From NCBI GenBank assembly GCA_946894095.1, contig OX335651.1, positions 1,696,501 to 1,760,500 on the forward strand: a stretch of 64,000 nucleotides of DNA, in the 5' to 3' direction. This document shows, piece by piece, positions 1-11,036 of the stretch (its first letter is position 1; the number at the start of each line of letters is the position of its first letter). A program made the position numbers and the translations under genes. The notes beneath the pieces are model-generated. The model had not been told where the DNA came from and searched no databases. It worked only from the letters and a program-made list of their open reading frames with translations. Source of the stretch: Incurvaria masculella (taxonomy: Eukaryota; Arthropoda; Insecta; Lepidoptera; Incurvariidae).

Positions 1-1985
1 GTACTCCACTGTAATATTACTTTTTAATTACCAATATGTGTTTTTACTTGGTTTCTGTAGTCACTTCTGACTCTTCAAGGAACTAACTACGCATGTTAAG
101 GTTTTATAAAGTTTCTATGATTCAGAAAGAAAATATAATAAATTTAACCTGTAAAATTAAATTAAACAGGCGCTCATCGATATATGTATGTATCAAACAG
201 AGTACTTTTAAAAAAAAAATTGTGAATTATTTGTATCGTAATACTACGAGTATTACCAACGTTTTACTTCTTATCGATCCATCTATACTCTTAGTACACA
301 AACCACTAGCACAATGCATTCAACTACCCTAAAGTATTCCTGTCGCTGGAGCCGTTGACAATGATGTGAAAATCAATACACAACTAAACTAAACCAAGGA
401 GAATATAACAATAATCTCGCCCCTATTCAGCCATTGAGTCTGGTTAACAATTACGCACTTATGGCAGCACTGTGACGCGCCCAGCGACCCCGAGCGACGA
501 TGGTGTGAGTGGGGGGCCACTCAAATATGACGTCCACTACATGTTCTGGCGTCTTGGGTTTTCCACTTAGAATTTTCATTATTTTAGGGGTACTATCTAA
601 AAAGATTGAGCCTTAGACAAACGGGGTAAATAATCGGTGCCTGCGCCCATAAATGTTTCACGCCAATCACGACACATCAGCCGTATACCTGACAATTGTC
701 ACAAAAGAGGCATTAGGTTTTTTAATTGCGCGCTGTACATTATCTTAAGGGTTATGTACGTCAAAGTAGATGGCGCCACGGTAGTTCGTAGCTATTTCTG
801 CTATAACTCCTTAAACACGTGCAGTTGCAGACACGTAACTGCACAATGGCGAGCACATTAAGCAGTTGTTTATTTAATATCATTAAACAATTACAAAAAA
901 GGGCAGAACTTTACAAGATAGTTATGAAGATGTGTACAAAAAGTTATCCTTTACAATAAGCACTTTTGGTTATATGCATCATAATTATCTCACAAATTCT
1001 AGTCTTTTTTATAAAATGTTCTATGATATTAAACATATAACTACTCAGTGTACTCGCCAATAAAATAATAGTTAGTAACTTACAACAACTTACTACTTAT
1101 TAACATAAAAAGCGACGGCTGACTGTGTCACCATTCACACAGTCGCACAAACCCCCTTGATTCCTTCAGTAACAGCATTCAATCCCATCGTAGTAGTCAG
1201 ATTCGCAGTTACAACGTTTTGTTGAGTATTAAGCCACGTATCTTTGAGCCAATTATGTACGCAATACATATTTTTTTACAGGCGAAGGTTGATTAATTGG
1301 TGAATATTGACAGTATAAATATAACATGTAATTTAAAATATTAATATTTTCATGAAGGAGATTCGAAACGTAAATCAAATATTCAGAAATAATTAAGTTA
1401 ATTAAAAAAAGTCAATAAAGCAGTAAATCAGTAATAAACCATGTTTAATCATTTATTTTTTTATAATAAAAATAACGTAATATTTAAACAGTGCTTGGGT
1501 GAACGAGGGTGCCAGCATGTCGCTTGTATGGTGTGTATGAATGACGTTGTGTAACGTTACGTAATAAAAATAAACACGGTTTGTATAGCATCGTAATATT
1601 TATTGCATATATAATATTTGCAGTAGATATATGTACTGTGAAAGTTCATTGTTTTTGCCAACTTTTGATAAAATTTTCGTTTGAATTAATGACATTTAAT
1701 TAAACTGCAAGATATATTATTTATCATTACTAAAGAATTGGCTTAAAGGAGAGTGATTGGTGATAGAAAGAAATAATTGATTTTAATAAGGTACGTTTAT
1801 CAAGATTAAATCTGTTGTACTTACATTATCTGCTTGCTAGCGGGTATAAATAAACAGTACCTCAAAGAAATAGGTAGAAAGCTTCCAACGTTACTCAAAA
1901 CGCCTACACTCAAACAAGATAGGTATTCTGTGAGCAGAGATCCAAGGAGACAATATTCCCTGGCATTAAAAGGGCAGCCGAGCCG
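1..1985. other. Noncoding AT-rich stretch
   Basis: I see no gene, tRNA or recognised repeat here. Short frames are small, unconserved-looking and interrupted. A moderately GC-rich patch lies near 420-520. Confidence 0.6.
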
Positions 1986-1989
1986 AGTA

Positions 1990-2110
1990 GATTGAAGGAG
2001 TTGGCAACCGGGGGAGACACGGGGGATGGCGGTGGGGAAAGGGCGACCGAGAAGGGGGAAGGGGGGAGGGGGGTCGACCCCCTCCCTCCGCGCACTCGCC
2101 GCTTCCCCGC
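1990..2110. other. GC-rich polypurine/polypyrimidine patch
   Basis: The + strand is a run of G and A (GGGGGAGG-like) followed by a C-rich stretch. Overlapping frames on both strands are by-products of the low complexity. It could be a regulatory or structure-forming segment; nothing shows that it codes. Confidence 0.5.
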
Positions 2111-2589
2111 CAGCGTCGCTACCCGAGAAATTACTGCATTTGGGGAGCGGTTTTTGCGCCCGGAATACAAGCCGTCCTTATGAATACCAAAGCGGAATCC
2201 TGTCGAGTGTTTCACGCGAAAAGATAGAGGAAATAATATCTCGTTCGGCCGATAATAAGCGCGTCCTCACGATAAATCGCAGACAGTAATATCTTCCGCG
2301 AAGGGTATTTCGTTGCGGGACAGCGTTTGAAATGCAGTTGGCACGGCTCAATTAGATTTCCCGGAAATCGTGAGTTTCTGAAATACCAACTGGCCGAAGT
2401 TGAATAATAACAACCCGGCAAGCAGCGCGCGTCACAGTGACGTGACGTAGCCCATTTTGTTTGATGTGCTGATGTCAGCGGGCACACGCGGCGGAGGGGG
2501 GGAGGGTTATTCCCGCCTGAATCTCCGCACTTCCGCACGGAGCGCGTGCGCATGCGGTCGCCGAGCACGCACATGGAAGTTTTCACCAA

Positions 2590-2735
2590 GTTCAGATTTA
2601 TTTTAATCGACACTTAAAGGGCCTTAAATACTAAAGTGCTGATTATCTTGTACTGGTATTGATTGCAATCTGCTAAGAAAGACCCTTAACATGTGGCGAT
2701 TAAGCTCATCAGCATTAGGTGAAAAAGGCTCATAG
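2590..2735. repeat. Small palindromic MITE-like repeat, copy 1
   Basis: This segment matches 30698-30845 closely. Both contain AAAGTGCTGATTATCTTGTA followed by a mirrored half (ATCAG and AAGGCCCTT-like blocks), so each copy is an imperfect inverted repeat of about 145 bp. No coding capacity. The superfamily is not evident. Confidence 0.6.
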
Positions 2736-3108
2736 TGTATTTAGGAGGCCTTCATAAGGTCCAAAATGCACAAGATACCAAAGTAGATATATTTCGTTCG
2801 TGTGCTTTGTAAAATTGTCCAATTGGACTTTGTCTTTTTGGATGTTTTAATTAATTGAAAATTTCATCACAAACTCTTTCAGATATTGCTGCGTCGACAA
2901 TAGAGCTAAGGCTACTTAGGAACAATTTATCTTTCCAGTAAAACGATACGAAAATACGTGACTGTACATACTCTCTTAAATTCAGCAACCAAGTAAGTAT
3001 TAACGGGTGCCATCACAGTGTTAAATCGTTAAAAACCGCGCAATAATCAGGTTTACGATCTTGGCAATGAATTAAGCTCCAAAAGCGTATGTGAGTACAA
3101 ACGAGCCA

Positions 3109-3275
3109 CTAAGCCCCGGTTGCACGAAGAGACGGCTGAGTTGATCAATGTTCAAACACGTCACTTTTAGTGAACCGCATGGAGTTCCTTCCATAGTGTC
3201 CATAGAAAGTGACCTGTTTGATCATACTTTGACGATGATTTTGATTTTTTGTCCTTTCGTGCACTCGGCCCTAAG
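3109..3275. mobile_element. Short TIR MITE (GCACGA family), copy 1
   Basis: The element is about 165 bp. One end reads TAAGCCCCGGTTGCACGA and the other, reverse-complemented, TTAGGGCCGAGTGCACGA, so it has near-matching terminal inverted repeats. Other copies lie at 5977-6078 (opposite strand, truncated) and 7258-7417. All share the core AACACGTCACTTTTAGTGAA. It is non-autonomous, and the superfamily is unknown. Confidence 0.7.
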
Positions 3276-3552
3276 TGCTAACATTTAATTAACAAGGTTT
3301 TAACATCATGCGTGTTTGGGCTGGTTGCTCCGCACTGCACACCGTAGAATATGGAACAAGAAAGCGTTTTGTCTACCAGTTTCACGTTGGCCGTTTTGCT
3401 GACACAAAAATTAGTTCCGAGCTATTACCGACAAGGAGGAGCTTGCCCACACATTTTAGTTTCGATTTTGATTTCAGATTTAAGTTGAAATTGTTCACAA
3501 ACATTGTTTGTACATTTACGCTTGTCTTGGAACTTTAGAAGAACTGCTGTTT

Positions 3553-3690
3553 GAATTTAATTTTATTTATTTATTTAACTTATGGTAGTCAAACTACACT
3601 AAGTCATGCCACAATTTGATCGGTCCGAGGATTCGATATACTCGATGAAGAAGAACTCACAACACAACTTCACTGGTCTATAAATTATGA
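3553..3690 (-). repeat. LINE-like 3' end fragment (stem-loop tail)
   Basis: Read on the minus strand, the block contains a GAAGTT...GTTCTTCTTC segment, then ATGACTTAGTGTAGT, and ends in an (ATAA)n tail. Sister copies are at 8570-8712, 25073-25140 and 38518-38625. The tail and recurrence fit the 3' end of a retroposon. The parent element is not identified. Confidence 0.55.
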
Positions 3691-5345
3691 TGTTTATTTC
3701 GTCTTTTGTTTCGTTTTTTTTTTGTTTCGTTAACATTAATGAACGAATACCTAAATGCTACTGACCTGACTGAGAACTACCAGTAAATTTCAAAGTGTAG
3801 ACATAGTGTTTTTAAACGTTCAAAGAAACAGCAAGTTTTCAAGTTCGGGTTGAAGCGACTTTTCTACGTATGTATATCTCCTGGTTCCATACACTAACGC
3901 TGTTCCCGACGCTAGGAGTAAATTCCTATAGCTGTAGTAATAACATTAAAAACAAGCACCAAGCACCGATGTATATTTTGATTTTTTGTTAACTTCTTGT
4001 TTTGTTAACTTGTTGTTGTTGTTGTGTAATTTGGTTCTTTTTCCATCGAGTAAAGTTTCTGCTGTGAAAACAAAACTCTGCCATATGGTGCAAATATACC
4101 AGAAGTTATATAATAATCATTTTGAGCATGAATGGTTACGTCCGTATAGAGACGCATAGAGATTATTAACAGAGTTTTTGCTAGCTTAGGTCGGTTCATT
4201 AATGAAAAGAACAGAACAGAATTGAACCGCACTGCCCAAACATCTGTAATGCTATCGACTCACACAAGTGACGGCACGCATCATCATCATAACATAATTT
4301 GAGTCTTTTTCTTAGCGTGTAATGTAAAAATGCTCTTTTTTAATCCATAGACAATTTTTTTTAAATTACAATGCCAAGTTTGATTTTCGTACGTGCTGCA
4401 GTATGACCGCCGATGTTTCAGAAGTTTGAAATTCGTATTCGCACCCAAATATTACTTTGCCCAAAGCAAAGGCGTACATTGTGTGCGCCGTTGTCAGTGG
4501 CGCTACGATCTATGCGATAAGTCACTTTAGATAAGGCAATTGTTTAGTACACGGACTCGCCACCGTCGTCAGAGTTGACGAGACTGGCGAGGGTTCGGGA
4601 CCGTTCGGGAGAGCTCGAAAGCAGTCGGGAGTGCTCGGGAGAGTCGATAAGGTGCAATGGCCGCTAGAGCGAGTCGGCAGTCGGCGTCGACTCAATCTGT
4701 TTAGCACTATTCAGTGGAGATGTAAACCTGTTGAACAATCACATTTAAGTGATGAACTTCCGTGCGGACTATTTTAAGAGTATTTGGGCAACTTGGGCAT
4801 GATCTTTTGTTTGAGTTGTATTGTTTTGTGCAACACTGTCATCCTGTCGGTTTTTCGGGGCAGGTAGGCAGAGATGGTGGAGCGTACGTGCGGATGTGTA
4901 TCCAAAACTCTTTGTTCGACTGTACAGTATGTATTGTATATTCAACTGTTAACATCGAATTATACACGAAAATGAACTTCGCAATTACTTATTCATTTTT
5001 CCTGTGTATTGATTTAAAAATATGTTAGATCCCATTTATTTCGAATCGTGCCTCGATAGTGTTTATAAATTGCGTTCGGTTTTAGATTCTAAATAGGTCA
5101 TTTATATTCAAGGTTATTAATGAATCAAAACACGATAAATAATAAAAAAATTGTGCGTTCTTATTTCTAATTCAACCAATATAATATCATTATATCGTTT
5201 CAAATATGTTTAATCTTATTTTTGTATGTTTAATATTTTTGTTGATTAAAATATTTAGCGCAGGCAATACCGATGTCATCTTATGATATAACTAACACCG
5301 AACAAGTGGCAATTTGAGGAAACAAGCAAATGAGGTATGTGTCAC
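3691..5345. other. Noncoding stretch
   Basis: No gene recognised. 4530-4700 is locally GC-rich with repeated CGGGAG and GCTCG words, but no conserved frame. The remainder is AT-rich. Confidence 0.55.
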
Positions 5346-5531
5346 GAGTCGTATTCACTACGTTGTGACTATTATACGTTATGCATGGAGAAATAAGAAA
5401 TTTTATTTTTTAATCTTCTTCATGCACTACGTATACAATTATACGATCTGCCGATTATACGTTGTGCATGGTTTTAAAATTTTGTTAAAATATGACATTA
5501 TACGATCTGCATATTAGACGTTCTGCCGTTT
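5346..5531. repeat. TATACG-motif repeat, short form
   Basis: It starts with GAGTCGTATTCACTACG, as does the longer copy at 59287-59812, then jumps to sequence matching the right part of that copy (about 59700-59800). It carries the words ATTATACGTTATGCATGG, ATTATACGATCTGC and ATTATACGTTGTGCATGG. It looks like an internally deleted derivative. No coding capacity. Confidence 0.65.
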
Positions 5532-5694
5532 CCCCTGTGTCACCGATATTATCATGCGTTGCTCAAATTAGGTTTAATTTTAGTTTTACTTGTTATTCGC
5601 TTGAATTCGTTTATTTACGTCTTTTTACACATGCTGCTATAACAATTGTTTTTTTCTTACATTGAGTTAGAACAATGACGCGCTTACCACCTCA

Positions 5695-5860
5695 TTTCCC
5701 AAAAGGTGCCAACGGAACCTTATTACCTACTAAGACTCCGCTGTCCGTCCGTCCGTCTGCTCTCATAAACCGTAATATTTAGTAGACGGTTGAAATGTTC
5801 ACAGATTGTGTAATTCTATTGCCGCTGTGACAACATATTTTTTAAAATAAAACGGAGCTG
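5695..5860 (-). repeat. ACGG-array element, decayed copy
   Basis: In reverse orientation it has the parts of the ACGG-array family: the CCAAAAGGTGCCAACGGAAC end, a short CCGT array, a CATAAACCGTAATA segment and a GCCGCTGTGACAAC segment. The distal CCGGCCAAGTGCGAG end is missing. A much clearer copy is at 58040-58372. Confidence 0.65.
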
Positions 5861-5976
5861 AACTGTAGAGGCACCCATCAAACGAACACGAGAAGTTCTC
5901 ACAACGAATACCTGCGAGTAGCTGTAAAACTCCATATTAAAAAAATAATAATGACAGCTTCTTTTGTAAACGCCGC

Positions 5977-6078
5977 TTTGTTTGGACAGTATGGAAGGAA
6001 CTCCATGCGGTTCACTAAAAGTGACGTGTTTGAACATTGATTAACTCAGCCGTCTCTTCGTGCAATCGGGGCTTAGTG
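5977..6078 (-). mobile_element. GCACGA-family MITE, truncated copy
   Basis: The right end reads TCGTGCAATCGGGGCTTA, the inverse of the left end of the copy at 3109. The core GTTCACTAAAAGTGACGTG is present and the other terminus is missing. Confidence 0.65.
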
Positions 6079-6159
6079 TCAGAAGAACGTTTGCCTATCC
6101 GTCATAGGCATTGTCTTATATATTACTAGATCATATGCTTGATGGTACGATTGTAAATA

Positions 6160-6380
6160 TGTTGCCGGCCGGCGCGGCGGCGGAGGCGGCTAGATGTCAC
6201 TCGATCCGACGCAATGTCGGCGGCGTGTCGGGACGAAAGTTGTAGACCTTGACACGCAGGAACATCTCATGAGCTTTCTACAGGCGCCGAGAGCGTTCGA
6301 TCGCGTGAACAATTAGAGAGCTTTCAATTTATTGCCCTTCGTAAGCTCCGGGCGGCGGCGGCGGCGCGGCGGAGGCGATG
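6160..6380. other. GC-rich island with CGG runs
   Basis: Two GCGGCGG-rich clusters (about 6170-6190 and 6350-6375) flank sequence containing CGATCGCGTGAACAATTAGAG. It is not repeated elsewhere in the window and no frame looks coding. It could be a regulatory island or promoter-proximal sequence. Confidence 0.4.
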
Positions 6381-6892
6381 GCTTTTTGGATTATTGGAAT
6401 GTTGTTGTTCGCCTTCTATTTTCTAATTGATGAGTTGAACCGGCTTCTCGGAGAATACGTTTTGATTAAAGTAAAATTATTAGATGTATGTTTATCCGAA
6501 ATGATTATTAGGACCTATGAATTTGCCGTTTTTTTTAATACTGGCTAGTGGGAAGATCTTTCATCCTACTTAGAACTCTAAATTCAAATTAATTCCGTAA
6601 TATAGCTGAGATATTTCTTTTAAAAAATTAGTTGTTCATTTGGTTTGTTTTGTTTTAATTTTTCTTTGATATCGTTGTTTCCGTGAAAATGGAACAATCG
6701 AAATCGCACGTTATTTTCGAGTGCGAGTTCCATCGTGTCACCAACGCGGCACAGACGGCACGCGATATCGACGACCTCTGCAAGTGAATGCACAATTTTA
6801 AGACAAAACGTAAAATATACAATGTTGATGTTTTTTATAGGAACTTTACATAGATCGCTAATCGATGATAGATCTATAATAATTACTTAGTC

Positions 6893-7082
6893 CAACACAC
6901 CGCATTCCCGAAGGAATAAGATGCCATTGGTTTTGGATGGATCCCGAACCGAATTCGTGGCGAAACTCGCTCTGCCACTCATCCAACTCTGAAAGAGAAA
7001 GAAGATGCTGCATGAACTGGGCGGGGATTGAATCCATGACCTATGGTAGCAAGTCCTTGCGCCCATGAACTACGAGCCGTTT
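6893..7082 (-). mobile_element. tRNA-headed SINE, internally deleted
   Basis: In minus orientation the head runs from about 7082. It has a B-box-like GATTCAATCCC, a CTTTCTCTTTCAGAG linker, then a jump to the body piece ending CATTCCCGAAGGAAT on the + strand. Most of the body is missing. The ATTCC...GGAAT variant is the one seen in the other tRNA-headed copies. Confidence 0.65.
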
Positions 7083-7199
7083 ATGATATTAAAGTGCGGC
7101 ACATCATGTGATGATGTGAACAGAATCAAAACAAGTTATGGTGACGAAATTATTTCAACGCAGCTACCCGAAACGCGGCCGCGAAGCCTGCGAGCTGCG

Positions 7200-7545
7200 T
7201 CTGGTGGGGAGTTTTAGCGTCTGATTGGGCCTTTTAGCATTCGGTGGGAACTTTTAGCCCCGATTGCACGAGGAGACGGCTGAGTTAATCAATGTTCAAA
7301 CACGTCACTTTTAGTGAACCGCACGGATCTGATTACATACTGTCCATACAAAGTGACGTGTTTTATCATACGTTAGACGTTGATTTAGATTTTTTGTGCT
7401 TTCGTACACTCATGTCTCACTTTAGCGTTTGATGGGGACTTTTAGCATCTGATCTGCACTTTTAGCGTCTGAAGGGGACTTTTAGCGTCTGATGGGGACT
7501 TTTAGCGTCTGATGGGGACTTTTAGCGTCTGATGGGGACTTTTGG
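7200..7545 (+). repeat. 20-bp minisatellite, split by a MITE
   Basis: Units of the form GGGACTTTTAGCGTCTGATG (20 bp) run in tandem at 7418-7545 (about six, the last ones near identical) and at 7200-7257 (about three, more diverged). A MITE at 7258-7417 separates the two blocks. There are no spacers, so this is not a CRISPR array. Confidence 0.85.
7258..7417. mobile_element. GCACGA-family MITE inside the minisatellite
   Basis: It begins AGCCCCGATTGCACGAGG, as in the copy at 3109, and carries the AACACGTCACTTTTAGTGAA core. Its position between two blocks of the same tandem array shows insertion after the array existed. Confidence 0.75.
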
Positions 7546-7633
7546 GTACTTATATAATAAACGTATCCTAGTTACTACTAGCCCCTGATACATTTTGTTG
7601 ATTAGCATTTATGAACAAACCTGCAAATGAAGG

Positions 7634-7709
7634 AAAGGCCCTGGATGACCTGACTTCTTCAGGAAGCGGTGTTGGGCTAATACCCACACATCCATGTCCA
7701 TTTACATAA
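7634..7709 (+). mobile_element. SINE 3' end fragment
   Basis: The 3' part of the SINE body (GGGCTAATACC, then CCATGTCCA and a CATAAAA tail) is preserved in + orientation. The head and most of the body are absent. Confidence 0.5.
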
Positions 7710-8029
7710 AACAGGCCAAATTTAGGAATGTTACAGGCAATTTGAACCGTTGATTTGGCTATCTTACTAGCCTAGCATAATCTAACCCATTGACTTATAT
7801 AAATCATTGATCTAACCCAATATTTTAAACATGTCTCTTGCACTATGCTCATAAAATATTTGCATCTTTCTTTCTTTGACTATTTTGTCCTGTTTTTATT
7901 ATATTCATTGACAAAGCGATGTACTTAGGTAATCAAAATGTATATTTTATCTAATGTAATCGAACCTAACCCAACCTCGCCTGAGCAAATTTGTACAAAA
8001 AAACGTATGAGACGCCTACTAATGTCGTG

Positions 8030-8170
8030 AGCTCGTCCACTTTCGCAGCTCCTGGCCCGCCGCCCGGCGCGCCCCCGCAAGCGCCGCCGCTTGACATTCA
8101 ACATTGATATTGGGGTTGCGAAGTGGCCGCTCGGGGCGGGGCGGGGCGGGGGCGATATCGACACAGAGAC
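8030..8170. other. GC-rich island
   Basis: It contains a dense CGCC/GGCG patch and GGGGCGGGGCGGGG. Overlapping frames on both strands (7925-8335) are low-complexity Arg/Ala/Pro-rich and show no domain. Possibly a CpG-island-like regulatory segment. Confidence 0.4.
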
Positions 8171-8293
8171 AATTTTCGCTTCGGCGGCGAGTACTGAGGA
8201 GGCGCCTTTGTTGAGAGATTCGGAACGATACTCCGCTCGCGCTGGTCTGCAAGTAAGACGCACTGTAAATTCTATTACCTGCGCATGGATACG

Positions 8294-8402
8294 TAGGCTG
8301 AGATAAATAGTCGTAACAGAAACTAAGGCTAACAAAAAGTAGTACTTTGTGACGTCACTTTGTATTACTTACTTTGAGATTTCGTCCATACAGTGTGTGT
8401 GG
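8294..8402 (+). mobile_element. Half copy of palindromic CRE-bearing MITE
   Basis: It starts TAGGCTGAGATAAATAGTCG and continues with an AAAGTAGTACTTTGTGACGT-like arm, then CTTTGAGATTTCGTCCATAC. This equals the left half of the elements at 14716-15029. The mirrored right arm is missing. It contains one TGACGTCA palindrome (about 8351). Confidence 0.75.
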
Positions 8403-8569
8403 CTCGGGTTGAACAATGATATATCAGTAGATATACGATGCGAGAATATATGAGCACCCTGAGTTGACAAGTCCATTAAAGCCTATTAAAGTATTAATTG
8501 TCTGATTTATATTGTAATCTATGTCCATTTAGAATAATGTAAATTTCAAAGAGTGAAAGAAATTTTTAA

Positions 8570-8712
8570 ATAGGTTTCATTTCATTTCATTTATTAATTC
8601 AAATTCTGGTAGCAAAACTACACTAAGTCATGTCACAATTTGATTGATCCGCGGATTCGATCAACCAGTGAAGAAGAACCCGCAAAGAAACTTCACTGGT
8701 CTATAAATTATG
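8570..8712 (-). repeat. LINE-like 3' end fragment (stem-loop tail)
   Basis: On the minus strand: GAAGTTTCTTTGCGGGTTC, then CTTCTTCACTGG, ATGACTTAGTGTAGTTTTGC and a tail of ATGAA units. It is the same family as 3553-3690 and better preserved. Confidence 0.6.
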
Positions 8713-8934
8713 TTTTTTTTTTGTCTTTTTTTTCGTCCACATAAATGATATAACACAATTACGATTTCATACCTAAATAGGTCGAGTGGGTCCGGGATTA
8801 CCTACATTCACAATATTCGCTCTCTGTCTTTATTATATTCGTTTGATTAAATAACCTATAACACTCGTTTATTAATAGGTATTAGTACGTAATGAGCTAA
8901 CTGAAAGCAGACCGTGCATTGCGAATGTCACCCT

Positions 8935-9055
8935 GCGAACCGTGCCGAGGTGGGGGAGGCGGGGGGCGGGAAGGGGGGGGGGCTCGCGGAGGTCACAGGG
9001 GGGAGGGAGACGCGCGAGCGAGGGGAGTCTGCCTTCACCCGCCGGCCTCGATGGT
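8935..9055. other. GC-rich purine-rich patch
   Basis: It contains GGGGGAGGCGGGGGGCGGG and further G/A runs. A frame at 8914-9225 exists but its composition reflects low complexity. No function is evident. Confidence 0.4.
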
Positions 9056-9248
9056 CGCTTTGTTTTTCGGTTACTTTTAAATTAATAAACTTTCCCGGGT
9101 TTTTTCAAGGACGTTTATGTAATTTATTTCTCTTGCTCATTAGCGTACGGCGCTGCAGCCAACATAACATATTTCAAAACATATTAAGTAACGTAGACAA
9201 GAGTGGCCTATGGGCTGCCACATAATTGGCAGGTTAGCCCAAGTATAC

Positions 9249-9356
9249 GACAGTCGTATTCAGAGTGAACCCACCATAACAACCATACAAAAACCGCTTT
9301 AGTCCGGCAATAATTCGCGTACTAAAGTTAGTCCGCCCACTCTGAAAACGACAGCT
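9249..9356. mobile_element. Small palindromic MITE (TTCAGAGTG family), copy 1
   Basis: Left end CGACAGTCGTATTCAGAGTG; the right end, reverse-complemented, is CTGTCGTTTTCAGAGTGG. Between them lie ACCATACAAAAACCG and TTAGTCCG blocks. Related copies are at 15381-15512, 39017-39118 and 47846-47966. Length is 105-130 bp with no coding capacity. Confidence 0.7.
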
Positions 9357-10654
9357 AGATTCTAGCCTAAGGAGACTACATCTGTAAACCCGGCTTAGGT
9401 TCCAGGCACGTTCCAGATATACACGCAAATACTCAAACACACAAACGACGAGGAGTCAATAAACAAGATCGTAAGCCTTGCGGAAAACTAAACAGGAGTC
9501 CATATCATTCCCAACTAAGTAATGTTTTCGAAAACACAATGCTTAAAAACGTGTTAAAACACTAAAACACAACTATTTGTTAGTATCAATTATTTAATAT
9601 TACCGATTTCACCAATCCTCAACCTATTATTACGTAAGAATAGGTTAGTTAAGGGTTACTTATTTTGGTTGATATTTTATTGCGTTTTTATTATCGGTAT
9701 CCCTTTATTACGCTTGTTTACATATTTTCCCTTGTATTCTTCCAAAAGTATATGTTTGACCTGTGTAAGTTCACACATACGAAATGAGTGCATTCCACGT
9801 AATTTCGAGTAGATTTTTTTTTGTTTTTACCTTCATCGAACTGTTACAATAGTTTTAATTCGAAATTTTTTTTAACCTATATTTATCTCAATAAAATTCA
9901 TACAATAATTGTGTTTTAGATTAACTGCTATGACTTTTCCGAAACTTCTCATAGGCACTCCTACCTGGGAGTAATCCTTTCTCGCTCGTATTGTATCGAT
10001 ATTGCAGTGCACAGGATTTGATTCTATTTATTTGTTCCCACGAATGCCACTCCCGCGAGTGCGTTCTCAAGGCACAATGCGGCAGAAAAAAAGGTCCCAG
10101 TACCCCAACAATCGCACTTCCCGGTAAGAGTCCCGAAATATTCCGCTCGTCTCTCTTGTAGTGCACGCTCGCACGCTGTGTTAACACGGCCCGCCGTATT
10201 AACAATCGGCAGAAAAAAAAGTGTGTGGCTAATGAAGTCGTCCGGTTGTCATAATAGCGTGTTTTGGCAACAAGTACCGCGGCCAGTCGTTTGTAGGATA
10301 TTTATCGTCGTCTACGCGGGTGGCGATCTGGGAATACTTGACACCGGAGCTCGCAGGCGCGCTGGCGGGGCGAGGTGATGGATGGCACCCGAGGAGTTCG
10401 GCGACGTGGCCGGAGATAGCTCTCATCGGCACCGTGTTGTGTTAGAAAAAGTAGATGAGGAAATTTAGAAAGGCGAATGAAATAAAAGGACATCAGTACT
10501 TTTGTTGAGATTTTCATTTTTATTGGGCATTATTGTAATATTTTCGGATAATGATAAACATTGTTAAACGGATCGCTTTCATAAAGTCCAAAAGGCACAA
10601 CATCCAAAACCCATAACATCCAAAACTATGTATTTTTCGAGTGTATTATAAACT
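9357..10654. other. Noncoding stretch
   Basis: AT-rich to 9900, then moderately GC-rich (10000-10430), with no recognised gene or repeat. Short frames in the GC-rich part overlap on both strands and lack domains. Confidence 0.5.
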
Positions 10655-11036
10655 GTCAGCCTCAGTGGCCCAGTGGCGCGACACTTCGGCGATCGCTCTC
10701 CGAAGTTAAGCAACGCTGGGTCCGGTCTGGTCTTGGATGGGTGACCATTAGAGCGTTGAGAGAGGCTGGCCGTGGTTCGGATTCCAAGTTAAACTGTAGG
10801 TCCCCTTCCTTACTTACTAGATGGTAGGGTTAATCCTGCCCGGGTTGGTACCATCGCATTGAATGAACGATGGTCGAAGCGGCAATGAAAATTGTCCGTG
10901 TTTTCCATCCAGTTCAATGTAGCCGAGCAATATAAGGAAGGTCCTGGCATGGCACCTAGTTCCCATGTGGTGTGTTGGGCTAATACCATGACAGAAGGTG
11001 TGGTATTAGCCATCATGTCCAGTCACATAAAAAAAA
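10655..11036 (+). mobile_element. Full-length 5S rRNA-headed SINE
   Basis: The head (about 10685-10755) matches the 3' two-thirds of 5S rRNA. CCGAAGTTAAGCAACG corresponds to the internal A box and CTTGGATGGGTGACC to the C box, while the intermediate element between them is degenerate. Such heads supply a type 1 RNA polymerase III promoter. A body follows with GGTTGGTACCATCGCATTG, GTCGAAGCGGCAATGAAAA, TTCCATCCAGTTCAATGTAG and GGTCCTGGCATGGCACCTAG, ending GTCCAGTCACATAAAAAA. A second full copy lies at 35588-35967 (minus). There is no ORF, so mobilisation would need LINE proteins in trans. The 5S similarity is judged by eye against the well-known 5S internal promoter. Confidence 0.85.

Noticed and set aside
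7418..7545. Possible CRISPR-like array of 20-bp repeats
   Set aside because: Units are directly adjacent with no spacers, and the context is an insect genome. It is a minisatellite.
10685..10755. Genuine 5S rRNA gene
   Set aside because: Only the 3' part of 5S is present, the intermediate element is degenerate, and it is fused to a SINE body repeated elsewhere.
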